Shown: positions 1-10,595, counted from the first letter of the stretch. The stretch is 25,171 nt of DNA from Protostelium mycophagum (GCA_002081555.1 MZNV01002202.1:1-25171); one strand, 5' to 3'. Notes: generated by a model from the letters alone, not told the origin. A program made the numbers and translations.

Positions 1-211
1 CCCATATTTCTGGGGGTTGTTAGGGAAGAGTCCCCATATTTCTGGGGGTTGTTAGGGAAGACTCCCCATATTTCTGGGGGTTGCTAGGGAAGAGTCCCCA
101 GAATATTGGGGGTTGCTAGGGAAGACTCCCCAGATTTCTGGGGGTTGTTAGGGAAGACTCCTCATAATTTTGGGGCCTGCGAACGAAGAGTCCCCAAATT
201 TTGGAGGCTGG
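1..211. repeat. Tandem array of an imperfect 32-bp unit
   Basis: Units begin with CCCC at 32, 64, 96, 128, 160 and 192, giving an exact 32-bp period; the first copy is cut by the window edge. The unit core is CCCCATATTTCTGGGGG followed by TTGTTAGGGAAGAGT. Each unit has a small internal inverted repeat, CCCC against GGGG. Copies diverge towards the right, the last two being the most degenerate. The array lies downstream of, or inside a 3' intron of, the minus-strand MED14 gene. A two-unit relic with the same right flank lies at 20346-20460. Confidence 0.93.
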
Positions 212-267
212 TGATCGTCAAGGCGTGTGATTGTGCACATCAGAATAAATACTTACCATATGCTCAT
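192..267. repeat. Right flank of the array, shared with 20378-20460
   Basis: After the last 32-bp unit comes GTGATCGTCAAGGCGTG, then a less conserved patch, then AATAAATACTTACCATATG and CTCAT. The same blocks, in the same order and spacing, occur at 20378-20460. The similarity stops abruptly after GCTCAT in both places. Read on the minus strand, the conserved block contains GTAAGTATTTATT, a good 5' splice donor (GCAAGT in the other copy), so it could act as an intron start. I take it as one dispersed repeat unit; whether it is mobile cannot be seen here. Confidence 0.75.
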
Positions 268-419
268 TCTTAGGACATGAAGTAGAGGGAGAGGAGATTA
301 TAATTGAATAATGAAGGACACAAATCACAAGGAATATCTTTATGTCGATGCGTGTCGCTCTAATATTTGGTAGCAAGAAGATAGGGGCAGTGTCCGCATC
401 TCTAATCCGTTATCACTCC

Positions 420-720
420 TCCCCCGTTCTATTATTGCCTCCACCTATTCTCCTCAATATTTTATAATCTTTTTTCATTTTTCATTAATTTTTTTTAAAT
501 TCTCATTTTTTTAAACGTTTTTTCTTCTTCTCTAATTTTAAAAAGAAATTCTCGTTTTATTTTCAACATTTTTCTTTTTTTTCAAATTTCAAAAAGAAAT
601 TGTCGTTTTGTTTTCCAATTTCTGTGATAAATTCTCGTTTTTTTTCAAATTTTTTTTTAAGTTTTTTAAATTTTCTTTTTTCGGGGTATAAAATTGACCC
701 GTTAATGTCAATATTGTACA
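420..720. repeat. AT-rich stretch with degenerate tandem repeats
   Basis: This stretch is mostly T runs on the plus strand. A block reading AAAAGAAATTCTCGTTTT recurs near 541 and 592, with a third partial copy near 627. The spacing is roughly 40-52 bp, which suggests a decayed tandem repeat. It lies between the last MED14 exon I can support (747-777) and the left edge, so it is either a long MED14 intron or 3' flank. A possible further exon ending at a GTAAGT donor near 260 is open in phase, but I cannot match it to MED14. Confidence 0.5.
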
Positions 721-746
721 GCACAAAATATTGAGACGGTACTCAC

Positions 747-3700
747 TCTGTCTATGTCCAAGAAGCCCTCATTCACTCTGCACAACATCAGCCATCATCA
801 TTTCGAACATGAGGCACGAACATTTGAGACGTATGGCACGAAAAATGTGGACGTTGTAGATACTCACTTGGTGTGTATGAGGAAAAATTTCTGCTGGAAA
901 ACCTCACCGATCTCTACAACCATGAAGTAATCTTGATGAGGTGATGGGAATCGGATGTACAGCGCACTGTCTGTGAAATTGCTGTTCGGAACTACGAAAT
1001 TTCAACGAAATTTCAGCGAAATTCCACTGAAGAATACTTTTAATTTCGTTTCTATTCGATCAGAATCGGAGTTTTTTTGACAACAAGATCTAAATTTAGA
1101 ACAAAAAGACAGATCTACAACTCACCTAACCCCCTCTTGGGAAGCCTCCGTGACGGGATGAGTCTTGCAGAGAAGGCCGCATGTTCGTAATATTCGATCA
1201 TTTTTCTGTTGAGAGAGACCCTCACCACCATTTTTATTTCACTGACGTCGGTGTTGACTCTATCTTCCAAAAGCCTCAAAAAATCTGGGAGATTTCATTC
1301 AGTCTCGTTGTAGATGTACCAGATCATTTCTCATAAACACCGATATATCATTTTTCATGTGAAGATTTCGTGGAATTTGCAAGAGAAAATTGTGATTTAC
1401 AGTGTTGTAGATGCTCACCTTCTTCAAAGGATGAAGGTTCTACCTTTAACGAAAATAAACCGGAACGTTCGTCGATTTTTACGGACAGAGAAGATTCCTC
1501 TATCAAGTCCACCTTCAGATATATTTGCTCAGGATCTGGTGATTTCAGTCTCGTTGTAGATGTACATGTCAACTTTGACAGGCCAGATAATGCGATAAGA
1601 CACGATGATATTTCCGAGAAAATTCGGGATACGATCTGTCGGATCATTTTACACCGTTGTAGAGGACTTTGCAACTGGCTTTGTTGAAGCTTTAGCGCGA
1701 AATGCCAAAAAAAAAGATTTTTAAGACATCTACAACTGACCGTATTCTGTGGGCAAGAGTTTTGAACGGCTTCGGAAATCAAAGCCCGAAGTGCTGTGTG
1801 GTGGCCGTAATGCGTCATACGCCCTGCATAATTTACTCTTGATAAACGCCGAGATGGCTCGTTGTAGAAGTGATTCGAAATTCAGAGCGTCTGGGGGTTG
1901 CTGTGGTAACGTCAATCGGTGAGAGGCATCACGTGACATTTATCATGAATTGTATATGGAATTAAAAATTGAACTGTTCGTGATGACTTGACAAAAATTA
2001 TTTAGTTAATATTGTACCACAAAGTGCCACGAGGATTTCAGTGTTAACATACCAGTTGTAATTTGACAGGCTCATTGTTAGCATCCGTTATCGTGGGGAT
2101 ATGTCTCACCGCCAAGTTTGAATTTTCCGTGAAAATTTCCAGAACAGGTGGGGGATTTTTGGGGGGTTCTTCCTTCTTATTGTTATGTGTTGGCTCTACC
2201 GGCAGAACCCAGTATTTCACCAGAATGCGACCCGAATTCTCGGAAAATTCTGGGGTCATGTAGAGGGTAGGCTGTTTTTTGGCGAGTTGTAGAGATTGAT
2301 TATATAAAATATATAATTGTAGTGACCTGCAGAAGCTATGTATCACCTGTCATCTGTCAACCCGAAATTTCCTTTAAAATTTCGAAGTATTGACGGAACA
2401 TCCAGGAAAATTCATGGAGATTTCAGAGAAATTTCACCTCGTATAGTCCGAATAATGGTTGTGCTGAATTTGTCATCCTTTCTTGTGCGATTGCGCTCAC
2501 TTTTTTTACTTGTTCCGAAAAATTTTCAAAGTTCAAATTTGAGGATTCTGTCAGCGCTGCAGATGTATAAATGGATCGTTGTAGATGTGGATATTGTGAT
2601 GTCAATTATGATATCATTGGGCTCGTTTTATTGTGACGAATGAAAATGAATTGGTTCGAAAATTACAAAAATTTTCTGGCTTCAGCGATAAGACGTCACA
2701 AAGACATCTCAACGTCTCAAATGTTTAGAACGACATCATATCTAAAAATAGAACTCACATGTGTCTGGTGCGACCAGAATATCCAGTTTGATGATCTGCC
2801 AAGGTTCATCCTCACCTTCTACCGTCATCTTGACTCGAAACTCCCTCGACACCCCACATACCACACACCCCTCCTCTACAACGATGTCAGAAATTTCCAT
2901 GAAAAATTATATGGAACGGTGAGTAGAAAATTCTGTGGAATTTTTCGGAATTCTGCAAAGGCGGTTGAAAATTTACCAACAAAAACTTGTGTAAATTCTG
3001 GTGGAACCTGCATATTTCAGAAATGTCTCGTTGTAGACACCATATTCACAATGGAATGTGACTCACCTGGGTAGAAAAAAGTCTCCAGTATATCATTCTA
3101 TTCAATCTGTCCATGGCGGACTCTCGTGTTTCTAATTTTCAGTGAGATTTCCCTGAATTCCAGAAAACTTTAAATTCTAAAACCCAAAAAATTTCTTTTG
3201 AAGAAGATTTAGAAAAAGGGCAAAGTCGAGCTTTGTGTTTTTACCACGGTATCAACCGCGTTTTCACGCGGTAACTACCGCTACAATTTTTCTGCACTGA
3301 AAAAGTATAAATAACATGAGCTGAATACCTTCACCACTCTGTCTGTCTGTTGGTGCTGTCTTATGTATAGACATCGGCAGCCTTTGATATGATCCCACGG
3401 TGAGAACATCCACTGCGGTCGAAATGTCATAGATGGGATCTTGCAATCTCTGCATCTTGTCATGAAGGAGGTATAGTGACTCCGCGGCTTTTCTGAATAA
3501 TGCATCTTGCTCTTCGATTACTCGAAGAATGTCCTGTGAAAGAATGAGATGTACAAAAAATCAGATTATCTCCATATGGAAGACCGATTTTCGGACGACA
3601 TTTCCTGGGATGTGAAGATGATTGAAATACACACCCAGCTCTTCTTGATGATGAAGTTACCAGCGACACCATCCCTTCCTCCCTCGTCTTCTTTCCCTCC

Positions 3701-4033
3701 GTGTCCATTTCCCAAAAAATTGTTGTTGTTCAACGCCCATTTGACCGCTACCGTCATTTTTGCATACTTAATTCGGGTCTGATTGAGAAATAGAACTATT
3801 CGCGCCCGCCTCTCCAAACCACTTAATATGTGAAGGCTTCATGTTGTTAAAATGGAGAGAATACCACAAATAAGGTCCATATGATTCTGATTTTCGTACC
3901 TCGAAGATAGTTGGTGTAACTGCTGGTAGGTCTGTTGTATGAGATGATGCAGGAGTTCTGTAAGTGAAATCCATCCTGGAGCTGCCGCTATTGATCTCCC
4001 AGTGAAGACCAACTGCGGACCTGATCCATCCAT
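747..4033 (-). CDS. MED14: Mediator complex subunit 14, N-terminal part (gene partial at left edge)
   Basis: MED14 is the backbone subunit of Mediator, joining head, middle and tail modules for RNA polymerase II transcription in the nucleus. My model has 13 exons (minus strand, high to low): 4033-3900, 3821-3635, 3533-3329, 3131-3067, 3007-2977, 2875-2759, 2556-2438, 2346-2053, 1900-1741, 1535-1419, 1284-1126, 970-868, 777-747. All phases agree and give about 574 residues. Family matches in order: ISLTELLHHLIQQTYQQL at the start, then RIVLFLNQTR..KMTVAVKWA, then IYDISTAVDVLTVGSYQRLP, which is the best-conserved block. These are followed by EFRVKMTVEGEDEPWQIIKL, HSFCRSLQLYILYNQSLQL and SALYIRFPSPHQDYFMVVEI. 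MED14 is usually over 1000 residues, so the C-terminal half should lie beyond the left edge. Exons 9-13 are less conserved and their joins less sure. The gene is divergent from uL4m. Confidence 0.85.
3243..3284 (-). repeat. Hairpin element copy A in a MED14 intron
   Basis: On the minus strand this reads GCGGTAGTTACCGCG, nine bases, GCGGTTGATACCG. It contains a perfect 6-bp stem (ACCGCG at 3255-3260 with CGCGGT at 3267-3272). The same blocks, with the same 9-bp spacer length, occur at 6353-6391. It lies in the intron between MED14 exons 3 and 4, in the sense direction of that gene. Confidence 0.7.
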
Positions 4034-4146
4034 ACGCTGTCTCGGGGACTGCTCTTTGGTGTACTTAGAAATCGCTTCCTCTAAAATCTCTCAAAAGCTT
4101 GAAACGGCGATCTGATTTTGTGAGATATCCAGATCACCAGATCACG
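4034..4146. promoter_or_regulatory. Divergent intergenic promoter region between MED14 and uL4m
   Basis: Only 113 bp separate the MED14 start codon (minus) from the uL4m start codon (plus). Both promoters and 5' leaders must fit here or overlap the neighbouring gene. I see no convincing TATA box. Near the uL4m start the bases AGATCACCAGATCACG carry a short direct repeat, AGATCAC. Confidence 0.6.
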
Positions 4147-5642
4147 ATGAACACATTAGCGCGGCGTAGTCTCTCCTCTAATCTACTCCCTTCTTCTAAC
4201 GGGCAGGCTCTTCGTGTCCCTCTTAACCCACGTATCTGGATACCATCACGCTCGGCACATGGAATACCTCCCATAGAACGTGTAAGAAAACAGCAGGTGA
4301 CCCTACCAAGCGGAAAAACAGTGATAGTGGACCACCCATATCTCCATATGAGAGCAGAACCAGAGAAGCAGACTGGAAATAAGTGGTTTTTAACAGAGGA
4401 AGAGCACCAAGCGATCGCAGAGCGCATTGACAATTTTGTAGCAAAAACAGTCATCGATCCTCTCGAGCAACGTGAGATATTATCATTATCGTTCATATGA
4501 TCCATATTATGCTTTTTTCATAACCTTCCTACCAAAAATCACAATTTAGTTTCTGAACATGTGCAGCCCTTGAATTCCCTGTGTATTCTTTGGACAGATC
4601 ATCACGTGACCCCATCACCCTGGATAGACATGTTTTTGGTCTCAGCGCTCGTGTAGATGTCATTCACCGTTCTGTCAGAAGGTAATATTGTTTGTCACTT
4701 TCATCTTGCAAATCATCACAGATACATGGCCTCTCAGCGCCAAGGAACACACAGTGAGAAACGCCGTGATGAAGTGAGTTTCCATCCATTCCCTAATCAT
4801 ACATTTTATCTCATATTCTTCGTCCATTTGTCTCTCATGATGTCCATCTGATTACAGGTTGAATATTGTTCTCAGACCTGCATAAAAAACAGTTGCATTA
4901 ACTTTTCATGGACATTGTTGACCCATCCTGCAGGTCAGAGGAGGAGGTATTAAGCCCAGACCTCAGAAGGGCCAGGGTGTCTCTCGTCAAGGATCCATCC
5001 GTTCTCCCCAATGGAGAGGTGGAGGTGTTGTCTTCCCTCGCAAAACACATGATTACTCTTTCCTCTTACCCAAGAAAGTGGAAACTTTGGCTCTCAAGAT
5101 GACTCTGTCTTCCAAGGTTCGAATTTCTCATCCATTGTTTTGATCAGCTTTGGGATGTGTCGAGAATCAAAATACTGAGAGCCACGCACACAGATACATA
5201 TTAAGACCATATCTGCGGCAGAGCCGCAGGCATGTGATTAATTAGATTTAACATCATCATCTGACGACCATTTTCTGATGTCAATGCTGAGATGAGTAGA
5301 TCGAGTCTGGACATTTCGTGGTCGTGGACAGCTTTGAGTCATTGTCCACCAAGCCAAAAGAGCTGATGAAGATAGAGGAGGAGTGGGGCTGGAAGAAGCC
5401 CTTGTATATCCCCCACGGCGAAAACGTAATTTTCTGTCGAATAGATCATCAATGTTCTGCAAGTCTAATCTGGTATTTAGATCCCAAAAAATCTGACCAT
5501 GGCTACCGGACGTAGCGAGGGAGGAACTGCATTACAGAAGGATGTCCACCCACACAAACTCTTACTGGCCGATTTTATCGTTATAGAACGTGATGCTGTG
5601 GCTGCCCTCCAAGAGAGACTCCTGAATGCACATGAGGAATAA
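4147..5642 (+). CDS. MRPL4: Mitochondrial large ribosomal subunit protein uL4m
   Basis: uL4 is a core protein of the large ribosomal subunit, with an extended loop reaching the exit tunnel; this is the bacterial/mitochondrial form. Model of six exons: 4147-4471, 4567-4681, 4722-4773, 4934-5116, 5300-5425, 5481-5642, with all phases matching. Recognisable blocks: [20 protein letters not shown], then [20 protein letters not shown], then the very conserved [17 protein letters not shown] and [20 protein letters not shown]. The last exon reads [20 protein letters not shown], the usual bacterial-type uL4 ending. The first 30 or so residues ([19 protein letters not shown]) are rich in Arg, Ser and Leu with no acidic residue, fitting a mitochondrial presequence. 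An upstream in-frame TTG at 4099 is not a plausible start. The 5117 donor (GTTCGA) is unusual. Confidence 0.92.
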
Positions 5643-5712
5643 AAGGGTTGGTCGTTTTCTTCGTTGTAGATCGTGTTTGAAAAATGTCTTGTGGAAGTGT
5701 TGCGATTCTGCG

Positions 5713-8481
5713 ATGCAAGGGCTGGCGAGGGCAGCAAAGAGGAACAATAATGCTCCTCCAAAAGGCTCTCTACCGGTGGAGGCAGAATGTGAGATCAATA
5801 ATCATCAATTATATTTGGACCAACCTGTAAATTCAACCATGTTACTCAACCATTCAGTTGCCAAAATGACTGTAGAGGAGGACCTTCCCTCAACAACAGA
5901 AGTTGGAAGAAGATTGGCACCCTCACAATCGATGGAGTCTCCAACGAGAAAGGGGAGTGGAAGGAAACACATGGACGTAGAGAAATATGTAGGTCTTTTC
6001 GATCGTCTCGAAAAGTAACCGTTTCCCGGATCGACCATTTTCTGGTAAAATGACCAGATGGTATTAGATCTGTTCTTTTGACACCAAAGAGCTAATCTGA
6101 TCTCGCATTCAATCGTCTTCCCAATACATCACAAAAGGATGATTCATCAAATGTGAGATTTCCTTCAGTAATTCTAAATCTTGTAGAAACTTGGTGATCA
6201 GATCGGTAAGGGCGCTTATTCCACAGTTTTCAAAGCTTTGAACATTGAGAATGGACAATTTGTGGCCATAAAGAGGATGAGACGGAAAAAGGCCGCAGAA
6301 GACGCCCTCAAGGTGAAGATGACTTTACAATGGAAGATATGTTAAGCGAGCCAACGGTAGTTACCGAATGATAATGCGGTACGATACCGCGAGCAGATTC
6401 GATACGAAAAAAATCGAGATTTTGGCTGCAAAACCATAATAATTGAAAGATGAAGGGAAATATATCAAAGATATTTGAATAGTGTTGTCGTTTTTACGGC
6501 ATTATATATATGATTTATTTGGACCATATCAAATTGCAGAGGAGCCCCAGAATCTCTTTATCCATCTTCACATCTCACTTTAAAATTTAATTTCCCGCCA
6601 TTTTTCAGATTCAAAAATTGAACGTTACAGATGGAAATCTCCATGTTGAAGACTTTTGCCCACAAGAACATCGTTAGATACATAGACGTCATAGTATCAG
6701 AGTCGCATATCAATTTAGTTTTAGAATACGTGGACAGCGGGTCACTCTCGAACGTAATCGAAGAGTACGGAATATTTCCGGGTGAGTCCCTGGGAAGGAT
6801 GAATTTTCCTGGAAATTCTGATGTGTACAGAGCCCTTGGTAGCCATCTACATCGAGCAGGTTTTGACCGGGTTGGGATATTTACATGAACATCGCATCAT
6901 ACACAGAGGTAAGATTTTGTTTTGGGATGTTATAAGGTTTTTGGATTGACTGGTTGTAGATATCAAAGGTGAAGACTCATTGTAGATGGTGAAAATAATC
7001 ATTATCATTGTTGAATTTTACAGGACCAAATCTGCTCATCACAAAAGAAGGGGTCATAAAATTAGCAGGTAAGATATCTATCTCCTTGACACGTCATCGC
7101 ACGTAAAAGAGAAGATGAAATTTCGCTGAAAAGTACAGACTTTGGTATCGCGATGACGTCATATGTCGTGGATGATGCGGCCCGATTTAGAGGTTCAGTT
7201 GTAGAAGGAAGTCCTTTTTGGATGGTACGCAATGTCTCCATTATTTTAATCTAACAATCAAGATTTTCAAAAATGGCTCGTTGTAGATGTACAAACAGTT
7301 TTATTTTAATATTTTTAGGCGCCCGAAATGATTTCGGAACCTTCAAAAGCGACAGTCACGAGTGACATCTGGAGTTTGGCTTGTACGATTGTAGAATTGA
7401 TCACAGGTTTCCCGCCATATTTCGACAATTCAGGTGACGTTAAAGACTTGATGACGTCATCATGACATATTTCAGGAATAACTGCATTGTATCGCATGGT
7501 CAACGGTGAGTCATCTACAACGAGAAATTTCCAAAAAATCGATTTTATTATTTGATTAAAATAAAAATGACCGTTGTAGAACCACGGCCGCCACTACCAG
7601 AGGACATCACCCCCGAGTTAAGAGACTTTCTGATGGGATGTTTCAATAAAGATGCAGAGAAGCGCCCCTCCGCCAAGGTGATTCAAAATCTCCGTTATTC
7701 CCGCCAAAAATATAACGACGTACCACGGTTATTAGCGAGATCAGAATGCGTTAGTTACCGTGATTCTTTCTTGACGAATGACAGCAACTCTTGATGCATC
7801 CTTGGGTCACGAAACACAGTAAATCAGAGGTAAAATCTAAACCTGTAGATTTTCTGACTGGTTGTAGAGTGCAAATCTCCACGATACGGTACGACGAGTC
7901 TCAAAATATAATACGGCAAAGCGGGAACAGGTCAGTTCATGTCCTCCAATCTATATTCTGACATTCTACACTGTTGTAGACGACCAAAAAATAAATAAAT
8001 TCACGAATTGATAGGTCATGCGGCAGATTCAGAGCGTGGCCAATATGGACTGGACACAGATCTCACAAGCCCCACCTCCACCATCTACAAACAGACCCGC
8101 CTCCCCCACCACGTGGCGAAATAACCCCGGAAGCATCAGAAAAGCCGCCAGTGACAGGCACCTCTCCGGCGGAGGTGGGACGTTTTCCCGCCATTTTTTC
8201 TCATTCGAATAGAACGTGACTGGAAGAATCTTTCAGTGCCTTTGTCCCCGCCTCCCACCCCCCCGGACAGAACCCCCCTGCTGTCATCAAACTCTTCAAG
8301 TTCATCAGACCAGGAGTCGAGGGGACTACTCAATATGGGTCACACTTCTAACCCCGGGATTCCACCATCTACAACAAGCAGCCCACAAGTAATAAAGAAA
8401 GAGGCGGAGGGCAGTCTCGTTGCGGTGGGGGTCGCCACGGAGACGCGAAGTGGGTTGAAATTTTGGCGGGAAATGTACTGA
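5713..8481 (+). CDS. Cdc7/SepH/MAP3K-epsilon-type Ser/Thr protein kinase (septation-initiation kinase family)
   Basis: The kinase domain matches the Cdc7p/SepH/MAP3K-epsilon (Dictyostelium SepA) group, which acts in cytokinesis signalling. Fourteen exons: 5713-5988, 6187-6312, 6631-6781, 6831-6908, 6960-6968, 7024-7068, 7139-7224, 7319-7433, 7476-7505, 7580-7677, 7785-7829, 7868-7930, 8015-8174, 8237-8481; about 508 residues. Domain, by my numbering: glycine loop IGKGAYSTV at 98-106, VAIK lysine 121, helix C Glu136, HRDIKGPNLL with Asp211, DFG at 229-231, WMAPEM near 256-261, HPWVTKH closing the domain. The codon for catalytic Asp211 is split by an intron, and the next exon is only 9 nt. The tail is Pro/Ser-rich and short, without the armadillo repeats of SepA or MAP3K-epsilon, unless more exons follow. 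The start is the first ATG after the uL4m stop, 70 bp away; 5626, 5839 and 5866 are alternatives. Confidence 0.9.
6353..6391 (+). repeat. Hairpin element copy B in a kinase intron
   Basis: Reads CGGTAGTTACCG (6355-6366), nine bases, then GCGGTACGATACCGC (6376-6390), itself a 6-bp stem with a 3-base loop. It matches copy A at 3243-3284 read on the minus strand. Weaker similarity (a block around AAAATCGAGATTTTGGC) extends to about 6425. It lies in the intron between kinase exons 2 and 3, in the sense direction. Confidence 0.7.
7723..7762 (+). repeat. Hairpin element copy C in a kinase intron
   Basis: CACGGTTATTAGCG (7724-7737) and GCGTTAGTTACCGTG (7748-7762) form an imperfect inverted repeat. 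The right arm shares GTTAGTTACCG-type sequence with copies A and B. The left arm CACGGTTATTA recurs on the minus strand at 16131-16142, in an intron of the acyl-CoA dehydrogenase gene. All four copies lie in introns in the sense direction. Confidence 0.55.
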
Positions 8482-8515
8482 GAAATTTCAGGGAATTTTC
8501 TGTTTTCATATACGG

Positions 8516-8523
8516 TATATAAG
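8516..8523 (+). promoter_or_regulatory. TATA-like box TATATAAG
   Basis: TATATAAG lies 46 bp before the ATG at 8569 and 34 bp after the kinase stop. The position fits a promoter for the small downstream gene. If instead the kinase continues into further exons, this would be intron sequence. Confidence 0.35.
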
Positions 8524-8568
8524 ATCAAAGTCGATTTTGACGGGAAAAGTTGGTTCGTTTTCAAAAGT

Positions 8569-8846
8569 ATGAGCGATTTCCAAGAACAAGACGTGAGGAT
8601 GAAGGTCAGTCTCGTTGTAGATGGAACAATATTTCGTCGACACGAAGTTTCTCTGAAAAATCACAGCGAGCCAATCTACGTGGTCTGCCTGACCTCCCGC
8701 GGCTCAAGAAATTTGGCGGGAATGACCCGGACTACACCTTGTACATGTTGCACCGCATCGACGAATACGTCAAGAACCTCTTAAACCTCCCAGAGACACA
8801 CAAACTCATGTTGTCATTTCTTCGGGAATCATTAATACAAGAGTGA
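8569..8846 (+). CDS. Possible small two-exon gene, unknown function
   Basis: Exon 1, 8569-8604, encodes MSDFQEQDVRMK. After a GTCAGT donor and a CACAG acceptor, exon 2, 8667-8846, continues in phase for 59 residues. It contains LPDLPRLKKFGG and the helical-looking stretch YTLYMLHRIDEYVKNLLNLP and ends in RESLIQE. The total is about 71 residues. I do not recognise the family. Exon 2 looks coding, because its frame is open and its third positions vary in a normal way. The link to exon 1 is a guess. Exon 2 could instead be the last exon of the kinase gene. A copy of the GTTGTAGA word lies in the proposed intron at 8614-8621. Confidence 0.4.
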
Positions 8847-10567
8847 TGTTGATTATCATTCATGATCTGATTTCGTGTCTGTCTAAACTGAGATCGTCCG
8901 AAGAAAATGAGATACAGAGTGGTTTATTTCGTGAATATGGGCAGACTTGAAGGTTCAAATGACCGTGGTGGGATCCATTGTGTGGCGGTAAATACAGGCG
9001 TTGTGAAGTTTGGCTCCCAGATGATGGTCTGTCTTCTCATTTTTTTTAGCATCTGCTCTGGTGTGTCCATCACCATTTTTCTCTTCTTTACGATCACTCT
9101 ATATACATTTTAGCATGGCGCGATCTATTTTGCAACGTTGTAAATATGCATACCTCCAAGTTGGATCGGTCAAGCTGTCAATCAGTGAGGTGTCTGTCCT
9201 TGAGGGCATCCTCTTAAATCTTCAATTGCTTGCGTGCTTCCTCCCTGTGGGACGGCGGTTTTTCTCTCCCAAGATAGTGGCAACCACCCAGGAAAAAAAA
9301 ATTTACGCGGACCTTACCGCAACCCTTTCGGTAAAATTCGCGCTCAGTGGACGCATCCGCATCGCAGCTGAATTTCGCGGTATGTAAACGTAGCATTCTG
9401 CGGGACGACAACCGTGTGATCAGTCCTTTCGGTGAAAATTCTTCTCAGCGCTGGGAACGGAAAAAGTGACATGAAGTGGAGATGTCGTGGGTGATGATAA
9501 CGGTAACTATAAAAAGAATATTTCGTGATATACAAGATTTAGTTCTGTTTTTGTGTCTTGGACTACGTTTTATATATTTCAGCCACTTGTTGTATTTTGT
9601 TTCAAAAAAAATTTGGTCGTTTATTGTCCAAATTGGACCAAAGCGCACCCGAGAAGTATATTCTCTGAGCGCAAGCTGGAGAATCTGTCCAAATTCTGCC
9701 AGCGAGTTGGGTTTGGGAAATTGCTCATTATAATGTGCTTAAGGAACCGTCCTTTGTACAAAATCGTCTGTAGAACACTATACCTTGCAGGACCGGCTTG
9801 TTCTTTTGAGACGGCATGGATATGAGACAACGGTGTTGTCCTGTAAACCAAACGCTGTATTTTTCGGACTGTTGGGTGTTCTCAAGGCGCATCCAGCAGA
9901 ACGTCTATCTGCAGACAATATCTTTCGGTATGAGGGTTTTTCAAGGGGCTTTCGGGGATTAAATTTGGTTCTGTACAAGAGCGGCGACCACAATTCACCT
10001 GGAGGTCACGTAAAGACTGTCAGACACTATTTTCCGGAAATTTTCGCGGGTTGTGAACAGCGACCTGAAAAGAAATTCTACGAACTTTCTGCAAAGCTTA
10101 TTCTCGGTGTAGACCCAAGGAATATCGCGGTAACGTCGTGAGCGAGTGGAGATGTGCTTTTCCCTGCCTGGTCTGCTATTGATGTGTCAAGATCCTTTTC
10201 ATCACTGCCTTGATCATCTCAAATGTGTCCACCACTGAAAAAATGGGTATTGAATCAGCTTGTGGTTGGATTCACCCCAGAGTTACCAATCTTCGTGTTT
10301 CGATCTTAAATGAGGAGACATCGCAGCCCTGTCATTGGTGATCATTCTCGTGGAAAGACAGCAAGGAATGCCAGTGCCAGCAATATTCGTGGTCTGGTTA
10401 TCTCTTTCGTGCTGTATTGAACACATCAGGCGAGCTGAGATTTTGACAAAGATCTTTTTCATCCCAAGTATTAATATAGGTGCCACAGACTTCATTAGCC
10501 AATGGCCTTATAGTTCTGCAGAATAAGGCGCACGCTTTGGCCAATTTCTTCAGGTTTGACGGTTTGT
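8847..10567. other. Region without a recognisable gene
   Basis: About 1.7 kb with no family I can name. Open stretches exist on the plus strand: 9115-9387, starting MARSILQRCKYAYLQVG, and 9785-10141, 118 codons without an ATG start, containing CKPNAVFFGLLGVLKAHP and KKFYELSAKLILGVDPR. They could be exons of one unknown gene or chance ORFs. GTTGTAGA is absent here, though it is common on both sides. That absence may mean that this block has a different history. Confidence 0.3.
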
Positions 10568-10595
10568 AGATTAATGAATTAATCTGCTGACGTCA
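10568..10595. promoter_or_regulatory. Palindrome plus CRE-like site before the paraoxonase-like gene
   Basis: AGATTAAT, GA, ATTAATCT (10568-10585) is a perfect 8-bp inverted repeat. It is followed two bases later by TGACGTCA (10588-10595), the consensus bZIP/CRE site. The start codon is at 10631, 35 bp downstream. The position suits promoter elements. Binding is inferred from sequence only. Confidence 0.4.

Noticed and set aside
994-1026. Short 11-bp direct repeats of ACGAAATTTCA as a regulatory array
   Set aside because: There are only three imperfect copies in an AT-rich intron of MED14, and GAAATTTC is common in introns throughout the window.
1348-1818. Single minus-strand ORF of 156 codons
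   Set aside because: It runs through an intron between MED14 exons 9 and 10. Only part of it is coding.
4099-4146. N-terminal extension of uL4m from 4099
   Set aside because: It would start at TTG. The first ATG at 4147 gives a good presequence.
5112-5124. GGTTCGAA as a tRNA T-loop
   Set aside because: There is no matching acceptor or anticodon stem around it. The position is the splice donor after uL4m exon 4.
9115-10141. A multi-exon gene in the unexplained block
   Set aside because: Two open frames could be exons, but I recognise no family, see no convincing joined splice sites and the second lacks a start.
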